Shown: in pieces, positions 59,118-64,000 of the stretch
How the letters are laid out: each line of letters starts with the position of its first letter
How positions within the stretch are numbered: position 1 is the first letter of the stretch
NCBI RefSeq assembly: GCF_036013975.1
Contig: NZ_CP107904.1
Location: 5,481,001-5,545,000, forward strand
Length of the DNA stretch: 64,000 bases
Origin: Kitasatospora sp. NBC_00458
Lineage (GTDB): Bacteria > Actinomycetota > Actinomycetes > Streptomycetales > Streptomycetaceae
Direction: 5' to 3'
Program-made: the position numbers and the translations under genes
The notes under the pieces: model-generated
Databases searched by the model: none
Told to the model about the DNA's origin: nothing
The model's input: the letters and a program-made list of their open reading frames with translations, nothing else

Positions 59118-60668
59118 TCAGCCCCGGGCGCCCCGCCCCGGGCGGGTGCCGATGGCCTGGGGGAAGGAGAACAGGCGGTGCGGGTCGTACCGGTGCTTGA
59201 CCCCGACCAGCCGCGGATAGTTCTCGCCGTAGTAGGCGCGCTGCCAGTCCGGCAGCCCCGGGTCGATGAAGTTCTGGTAGCTCTCGCCGCTGGAGTACGG
59301 GTCGAGCAGCGCGAACCCGCCGTCCGCCCAGCTGCGCGCCGCCGCGACGGCGGCCTGGTCCACCGGGCCGGTGGCGATGACCGCGCCGAAGCTCGCGTTG
59401 AACTGCGCGTTGCGGTGGACGTACGCGGAGGCGGTCCGTGCCGGGTCGTTGGCCGCGCCGCCCAGCGCGCTCAGCTGGACCATCCGCTGGTGGCCCGTCT
59501 GCCGGTCGCCGTCGATGCGGCCGACCGCGGCCTCCCAGAGCGCCCGCGGCGGCGGCCCGTCGAACAGCCGGCCCCGGTCCACCGCGGCGGTCGGCCGGGC
59601 CAGGACGGCGGTCGGACCGGTGCCCGCCCGGTGGCACTGGTCCCGGGTGTACGAGCCGCAGCCGTAGAGGCCCATCATGACCGAGAGGTAGGGCGCGGTG
59701 AAGCTGTTCCGCGTGGCCGGGACGGCGCCGACCAGCGAGACCAGCCGCCCGATCTCCGCCGACAGTTCGGCCTCGGTGCCGACCGAGCCGATCAGCACCG
59801 AGACGAACGGGGACGCGCCGGGGAAGGGGGGCAGGCCGACCACGGCCCCGCCGCCCAGGGTCCGCGGGGCGTCGGGCAGCCAGTGCGCCCAGCCGTCCAG
59901 CAGGTCGACCGCCCTGTCGAAGGTCCAGGTGAGGCTGGCCAGGGTGAGCGTGGCCAGCGGGACGGGCTGCACCGTGTAGGAGGTGACGACGCCGAAGTTG
60001 CCGCCACCGCCGCCGCGCAGCGCCCAGTACAGGTCGTCGTGCTCGTCGGGCGAGGCGGTGACCGTCCTGCCGTCGGCCAGCACCACCCGGGCCGAGGTCA
60101 CCTTGTCGCTGGAGATGCCGACGTGCCGGGTGAGCAGGCCGATCCCGCCGCCCTGGAGGAAGCCGCCCAGGGAGACGGTGGGACAGAACCCGCCGGAGAC
60201 CGCGAGGCCGTGGGGCGCGACGGCGTTGGTCACGTCGACCAGCTGGGTGCCGCCCCCGAAGGTGGCCCTGCCGTCGGCGGTGACGGCGGCCGAGTCGAGG
60301 CGGGAGACGTCGATCACCAGGCCGGTGCCGGTGGAGTACCCGCCGCCGCTGTGGCCGCCGGCGCGGACGGCGATCGGGAGGTCGTGGTCCTGCGCGTAGC
60401 GGAGGCAGAGGGAGACGTCGGCCTCGTCGGCGCAGTAGGCGACGGCGGCGGGCTCGACGGAGTCGAAGCGGGCCTGGCCGATCTGCTTGGCGGTGCCGTA
60501 GGCCGGGTCGCCGGGGAGGACGAGGGTGCCGTGCAGCCGGGCCGCCAGCCGGGACCATCGTCGTCGCCGGGACTCGGAGGCCGTGGCGGAGGCGGGGAGG
60601 GCGGTGACGGCGGCGAGCGGGAGGGCCAGCGCGCCGGCGCCGCCGAGGAGCGATCTGCGAGTGATCAT
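59118..60668 (-). CDS. Tat-exported FAD-binding oxidase, berberine-bridge type
   Basis: 516 residues. The N-terminus MITRRSLLGGAGALALPLAA is a twin-arginine signal peptide. The PP-loop RAGGHSGGGYS supplies the His for covalent FAD attachment, and GGFCPTVSLGGFLQGGGIGL supplies the Cys for a second (6-S-cysteinyl) bond. The C-terminal BBE segment is YYGENYPRLVGVKHRYDPHR with LFSFPQAI. A secreted, bicovalent flavin oxidase of sugars or natural products is likely. No biosynthetic cluster surrounds it, and the substrate is unknown. It appears inserted between core genes. Confidence 0.92.
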   Translation of the reverse strand: MITRRSLLGGAGALALPLAAVTALPASATASESRRRRWSRLAARLHGTLVLPGDPAYGTAKQIGQARFDSVEPAAVAYCADEADVSLCLRYAQDHDLPIAVRAGGHSGGGYSTGTGLVIDVSRLDSAAVTADGRATFGGGTQLVDVTNAVAPHGLAVSGGFCPTVSLGGFLQGGGIGLLTRHVGISSDKVTSARVVLADGRTVTASPDEHDDLYWALRGGGGGNFGVVTSYTVQPVPLATLTLASLTWTFDRAVDLLDGWAHWLPDAPRTLGGGAVVGLPPFPGASPFVSVLIGSVGTEAELSAEIGRLVSLVGAVPATRNSFTAPYLSVMMGLYGCGSYTRDQCHRAGTGPTAVLARPTAAVDRGRLFDGPPPRALWEAAVGRIDGDRQTGHQRMVQLSALGGAANDPARTASAYVHRNAQFNASFGAVIATGPVDQAAVAAARSWADGGFALLDPYSSGESYQNFIDPGLPDWQRAYYGENYPRLVGVKHRYDPHRLFSFPQAIGTRPGRGARG

Positions 60669-60793
60669 GCCGGGACCTTTCGGTGAGGTCGTGCACGAGC
60701 GTTGCGATCGGGAGAGGGGCCGTCGTCCGGTCATCGGCCGGGAGGCCGTCGACACAGTAGCGCAGGGGTACGGGGGCTCACGGGGGGTTCGGC

Positions 60794-61879
60794 TCAGTGC
60801 GGTGGGACCGGCTGCCAGAGGCACCCGCAGTCCGGGTGGCCCTTGAGCCGCAGCCGGCGCGGCATGCCGTCGACGGCGGAGATCTCGCACCAGCCGTCGA
60901 CGCTCGGCGGCCGGCCGCCGTCCAGGAAGACCTGGACGTGGAGCGCCGCGAGTCCGGCGACCGCGGTCGCGAGGGCGGTGTCGCAGGCCGGTGCCGGGGC
61001 CCGGCCGGGGCCGTCGTCGGCGAGCTGGGCGAGGATCCGAGGCCAGGCCGCGTCCTCGTCCTCGCGGGCCAGCACCAGGCAGTGGCCGCAGGCCGACGAA
61101 CCCGGCACGACCAGGGGGCCGACCACCCCGAACTCCTCCACCACCCCGACGTACAGGTGCGGGACCCCGGCCCGGAGGAGTTCGCGGGCCTGGGGCGTGC
61201 CGCCGGCGAACGCCCCGCTGCCGTCCCGGGGCGCGAGCACCACCAGGTCGGGCAGCCCGGGCCTCGGCCGCCGGCTGTGCCGGGCCGGGTGCCGGGCGGA
61301 GGCCCGGTCGACCGCCTCGCGGGCGGCGGTGGACCGCAGCCGCCCGACGTCCCCGGCCGGCAGGCCCGCGGGGGAGCAGTCCCCGGGGGCGACGCGGCCG
61401 GAGTCCACCACGCCGACCGCTCCCGTGCCGCCCGCCGCGAGCACGGCCGCGAGGGCCGCCCCGACGCGGCCCGCGCCGCGCACCTCGACCGCGCGGTCGG
61501 CCCGGTGGGCCAGGACCGCGGGTGCGGCGCCGGGAGTCGAGTGGATCAGGGAGAGCGAGGCGAGGTCGGGGCCGAGCAGTTCGCGGTGCGGCTGCGGGAA
61601 GCGGGCGAGCGCCCGGTCGGAGGCTTCGGCGTCGTCGAGCACGCCGGCCTCCTCCAGGAGGTCGAGGACGGTGCCGGCCGGCCCGCGCCCGAAGCCGGTC
61701 CGCTCGCCCTCGGCGAGCAGGGCGGGGCGGTCGCGCGTCCCGTCGACCAGTCCGAGGAAGTCGCAGAGGGCCCGGTCGGCGTGGGCGAGCACGCCGGCGT
61801 GCCGGGAGACGGTGCCGAACTGCAGGGTGTCCGAGTCCCGCCAGCTGCGGGAGAGGGCGGTCTTGAGGGCGAGGCGCAC
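60794..61879 (-). CDS. ThiF-fold protein without E1 catalytic residues
   Basis: 361 residues from the GTG at 61879 (GGGAGGAAG about 6-9 nt upstream). The C-terminal half has a nucleotide-fold signature (VRGAGRVGAALAAVLAAGGT) and zinc-type cysteines (ACGHC and CGC). The E1 adenylation motif seen in MoeZ (D-x-D...NLxRQ) reads VVDSGRVAPGDCSPAGL here, so the Asp, Asn, Arg and Gln are missing. The N-terminal 150 residues are helical. It resembles the inactive ThiF partners of TOMM leader-binding systems, but no precursor peptide or YcaO gene is nearby. It looks like a conserved streptomycete gene of unknown role. Confidence 0.75.
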   Translation of the reverse strand: MRLALKTALSRSWRDSDTLQFGTVSRHAGVLAHADRALCDFLGLVDGTRDRPALLAEGERTGFGRGPAGTVLDLLEEAGVLDDAEASDRALARFPQPHRELLGPDLASLSLIHSTPGAAPAVLAHRADRAVEVRGAGRVGAALAAVLAAGGTGAVGVVDSGRVAPGDCSPAGLPAGDVGRLRSTAAREAVDRASARHPARHSRRPRPGLPDLVVLAPRDGSGAFAGGTPQARELLRAGVPHLYVGVVEEFGVVGPLVVPGSSACGHCLVLAREDEDAAWPRILAQLADDGPGRAPAPACDTALATAVAGLAALHVQVFLDGGRPPSVDGWCEISAVDGMPRRLRLKGHPDCGCLWQPVPPH

Positions 61880-61951
61880 GGCGGTCTTCCTCCCGATCGG
61901 TTCCGGACGGTCGGCGGCAGCATGCCCGATCGGGGCGACGGCGTGCGCCAC

Positions 61952-62009
61952 GTTATCCACAGGAGCAGGACCATGATCGGATGAACCGTCCGCACACCCT
62001 GTGGATAAC
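61952..62009. promoter_or_regulatory. Two inverted DnaA-box sequences between divergent genes
   Basis: GTTATCCACAG (61952-61962) and CTGTGGATAAC (61999-62009) form a perfect 11-bp inverted repeat around 36 bp. Each contains the exact TTATCCACA DnaA box. They lie between the ThiF-like and metallopeptidase genes, where both promoters must be. A TTGACG -35-like sequence directly follows the second box. Confidence 0.5.
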
Positions 62010-62134
62010 TTGACGTCCGGCCCGGGGTCGGATTCCGGACACCTTCCGTCGGCCTTTCGTTCCCGATCGCTCCACGAAACATTTCGGCCATGGCAGCGGA
62101 CTTCTGTCCGCCCCACCGGGTAACGTCGTGTGCC

Positions 62135-62830
62135 ATGGCAGCCGAACGGGACTCCCATCCCTCGGCGTCGCCTCGGCGTGCCCGTGCAGCGTCCGGGTCG
62201 CAGGTGGCGGCGCCGAGCACGCGCGGGCGTCCGGAGCAGCAACCGGGGGCCGCGCGGTCGGAGCCGTTCGACCGTTCCCGGGTCGAGGTGCGGCGCAGCG
62301 CCAGGCGCAGCCGGACGGTCTCCGCCTACCGGGAGGGCGACCGGACCATCGTGCTGATCCCGGCGCGGATGTCCCACGCCGAGGAGCAGCGCTGGGTCGC
62401 GCAGATGCTGGAGAAGCTCGCCGCCCAGGAGAGCCGCCGGGTGCTCGGCGACGACGCGCTGGTGGCCAGGGCCCGCGAGCTCTCCGCCGCCTACCTGGAC
62501 GACCGGGCCGAGCCGGCCCAGGTGCGCTGGGTGACCAACCAGAACTCGCGCTGGGGTTCGTGCACCCCCAGTGAGCGGACGATCAGGCTCTCGCACCGCC
62601 TCCAGGGCATGCCGGAGTACGTCGTCGACTACGTGCTCCTGCACGAGCTGGCACACCTGCTGGTGCCGGACCACGGGCCGGCGTTCTGGGCCCTGCTGGA
62701 GGCGTACCCGAAGACGGAGCGGGCCCGGGGCTACCTGGAGGGCGTGGTCTCCGCGGCCAGGCTGCCGCACATCCCGGGGGCCCGGCACGCCGGGCAGCCC
62801 GACGCGGGGCCGGCCGGCTCCTGCGGCTGA
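62135..62830 (+). CDS. YgjP-like metallopeptidase domain protein (M48/WLM type)
   Basis: 231 residues from the ATG at 62135. A TAACGT -10 box 8 nt upstream suggests a leaderless transcript. A basic N-terminal stretch of about 50 residues is followed by the YgjP domain. It shows the family motif NQNSRWGSCTPSERTIRLSH and the zinc site HELAHLLVPDHGPAFW (HExxH plus a downstream His). No signal peptide, so it acts in the cytoplasm. YgjP proteins are usually linked to type I restriction or DNA repair; here the neighbours are housekeeping. A long terminator follows. Confidence 0.9.
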   Translation: MAAERDSHPSASPRRARAASGSQVAAPSTRGRPEQQPGAARSEPFDRSRVEVRRSARRSRTVSAYREGDRTIVLIPARMSHAEEQRWVAQMLEKLAAQESRRVLGDDALVARARELSAAYLDDRAEPAQVRWVTNQNSRWGSCTPSERTIRLSHRLQGMPEYVVDYVLLHELAHLLVPDHGPAFWALLEAYPKTERARGYLEGVVSAARLPHIPGARHAGQPDAGPAGSCG

Positions 62831-62900
62831 GCCCGCCGGGTCCCCGTGCGGGCCCCCGGGGAGACACGGCGGCGCGGCGGCGCGGAGGTACGGGAACGAC

Positions 62901-62935
62901 GAAGGGGCGCGGGCCACAGTGGCCCGCGCCCCTTC
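62901..62935. terminator. Bidirectional terminator, 16-bp stem
   Basis: GAAGGGGCGCGGGCCA pairs perfectly with 62920-62935 across a 3-nt loop, between the convergent metallopeptidase and Nudix genes. Confidence 0.85.
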
Positions 62936-62959
62936 CTGGTCCGGACGCCCCCGAACGCC

Positions 62960-63589
62960 TCAGCCGGTCAGCTCCCGGGCCCGGGCGACGAGGTCGCGCA
63001 CCGAGTGGTCGGTGAGCTCGGGCAGCCGGTCGAAGTCGAACCAGCGCAGGTCCAGGGACTCCTCGCTGATCAGCGCCTGCGATCCGGGCGGCGCCACCGC
63101 GACGTACTGGACGTCGAGGTGGGTGTTCTCGGGCCGGTCCTTGCCGGTGCAGCGCACCTGGTGCCGGTCGAGCTTGACCGGCACGGGCGTGCCGTCGAGG
63201 GCCAGCAGCGAGAGGTCCGGGATGCCGGACTCCTCGGTGGCCTCGCGCAGCGCCGCCGCAGCGAGGTCACCGTCGCCGGGCTCGCAGTGGCCGCCCATCT
63301 GCAGCCAGAGGCCGACCTTGGGGTGCAGGGTGAGCAGCACCCGCCCGGCGGCCGGGTCGACGACCGCCGCGCTGGCGGTGACGTGGGCGGGCAGGCAGGA
63401 GCGGAACAGCCCGTCGGGCCGGTCGGCGAGGTGCTGCAGGTAGTCGCGCCGCAGCTGCTCCTGGGCCGGGTCGGCGGGGCGCCAGCCGGCCAGGGTGCGG
63501 ACGGCGTCCGCGTGCAGGGCACCCGCGGCGGCGGTGCCGGGGGCGCCGGCGGTGCCCGTTCCGCCGGTGCCCGTCTCGGTGACCGTCAT
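62960..63589 (-). CDS. Nudix hydrolase
   Basis: 209 residues. The Nudix box is GGHCEPGDGDLAAAALREAT followed by EESGI (G-x5-E-x7-REUxEExGU satisfied). The preceding LWLQM and the LDVQYVAVAP strand complete the fold. A 60-residue N-terminal helical region (TLAGWRPADPAQEQLRRDYL) is typical of actinobacterial members. The substrate, a nucleoside diphosphate derivative, is unknown. The ATG overlaps the stop of the upstream metalloprotease gene (ATGA), so they form an operon. Confidence 0.92.
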   Translation of the reverse strand: MTVTETGTGGTGTAGAPGTAAAGALHADAVRTLAGWRPADPAQEQLRRDYLQHLADRPDGLFRSCLPAHVTASAAVVDPAAGRVLLTLHPKVGLWLQMGGHCEPGDGDLAAAALREATEESGIPDLSLLALDGTPVPVKLDRHQVRCTGKDRPENTHLDVQYVAVAPPGSQALISEESLDLRWFDFDRLPELTDHSVRDLVARARELTG

Positions 63590-64000
63590 GCGCCGGACTC
63601 GTCCTTTCCGTCCTCGTCGTCCTTCTTCGTCAGGTCGGGCTTCGGGTCGGACTTCGGGCCGGCCGCACCGGCCGCACCGCCCGCCGCGGCCTCGCCGAGG
63701 AGCCTGTCGATCGCGTCGAAGTCGAGGCCGCCCTCGACACCGCCCGCGGTGTCCCGGTGCACGAAGGCGTCCGGGTCGTCGAGGTCGGCGGCGGTGGGCA
63801 GCATGTCGGGGTGCTGCCAGAGGTCGTCGCGGCCCTCGATGCCGCGGGCGTCGGCGAGCAGCGCCCAGAGCCGGGCGGCGTCGCGCAGCCGGCGGGGGCG
63901 CAGTTCGAGGCCGACCAGGGTGGCGAAGGTCTGCTCGGCGGGCCCGCCGGCCGCGCGGCGGCGGCGGACGGTCTCGCGCAGCGCCCCGGCCTGCGGCAGG
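63586..64000 (-). CDS. Zinc-dependent metalloprotease (DUF2342 family), 3' end only
   Basis: The last 138 codons of a gene that enters from the right edge. Visible residues include QTFATLVGLELRPRRLRDAA, LWALLADARGIEGRDDLWQH and PDMLPTAADLDDPDAFVHRD, the conserved C-terminus of the actinobacterial zinc-dependent metalloprotease/F420-associated family (Rv3195-like). After that comes an acidic, lysine-rich tail (LTKKDDEDGKDE). The HExxH site would lie outside the window. The stop overlaps the Nudix start. Confidence 0.8.
   Translation of the reverse strand, partial: LPQAGALRETVRRRRAAGGPAEQTFATLVGLELRPRRLRDAARLWALLADARGIEGRDDLWQHPDMLPTAADLDDPDAFVHRDTAGGVEGGLDFDAIDRLLGEAAAGGAAGAAGPKSDPKPDLTKKDDEDGKDESGA

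Overview
The window is high-GC actinobacterial chromosome, almost certainly from the Streptomycetaceae (Streptomyces or Kitasatospora). The signs are a strong third-position G/C bias, frequent GTG starts, several apparently leaderless genes, a mycothiol-dependent mycoredoxin, WhiB7/WblC with its uORF leader, and AdnAB-type helicase-nucleases. No tRNA, rRNA, CRISPR array, insertion sequence or prophage was seen. Gene order is a core block whose parts match, in order, two separate blocks of the Mycobacterium tuberculosis chromosome (roughly Rv1207-Rv1239 and Rv3211-Rv3195). That comparison is from memory.

Region 1 (1-16 kb): the 5' end of a FolP2-type dihydropteroate synthase gene; a DivIVA-domain protein; 3-methyladenine glycosylase I; a crotonase; a 55-aa DUF3117 protein; an O-methyltransferase; the envelope-stress pair SigE plus zinc anti-sigma factor, with a SigE-like promoter in front; and TatB. 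Three 131-bp tandem repeats and two accessory genes (an unknown protein and a PP2C-like protein) follow. Next come Mrp/ApbC, a DUF1003 protein, an MgtE-N/CBS protein, an EamA exporter, CorA and a SUFU-domain protein. The HtrA protease gene expected between the anti-sigma gene and tatB is absent.

Region 2 (16-35 kb): a PHP phosphoesterase, small conserved proteins, a DEAD-box RNA helicase that seems to start at CTG, a MiaE-like ferritin-fold protein, DUF3107, a TetR regulator, alpha/beta hydrolases, a glycosyltransferase/membrane/epimerase trio that looks like a surface-glycan module, MoeZ, and a large flippase-like membrane protein carrying a pseudokinase-like domain.

Region 3 (35-57 kb): DNA repair and redox functions (an ATL protein, the AdnA/AdnB-like pair, NudC, mycoredoxin, UvrD2). 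Between AdnB and the M20 peptidase sits an accessory insert: a SpoIIE-type phosphatase, an EEP nuclease, and a PadR regulator with an ABC exporter behind a clear tandem-palindrome operator. Region 3 ends with whiB7, whose promoter, 159-codon uORF and terminator/antiterminator attenuator can all be read from the sequence.

Region 4 (57-64 kb): an ABC1-family kinase, a Tat-exported FAD oxidase, a ThiF-fold protein lacking E1 catalytic residues, a YgjP-type metallopeptidase (with two inverted DnaA-box sequences in the shared promoter region), a Nudix hydrolase, and the 3' end of a zinc-dependent metalloprotease gene.

The window is mostly housekeeping. The least explained items are the 131-bp repeats, the long corA leader with an RBS-supported short ORF, the glycan-like trio, the pseudokinase-flippase and the paired DnaA boxes.
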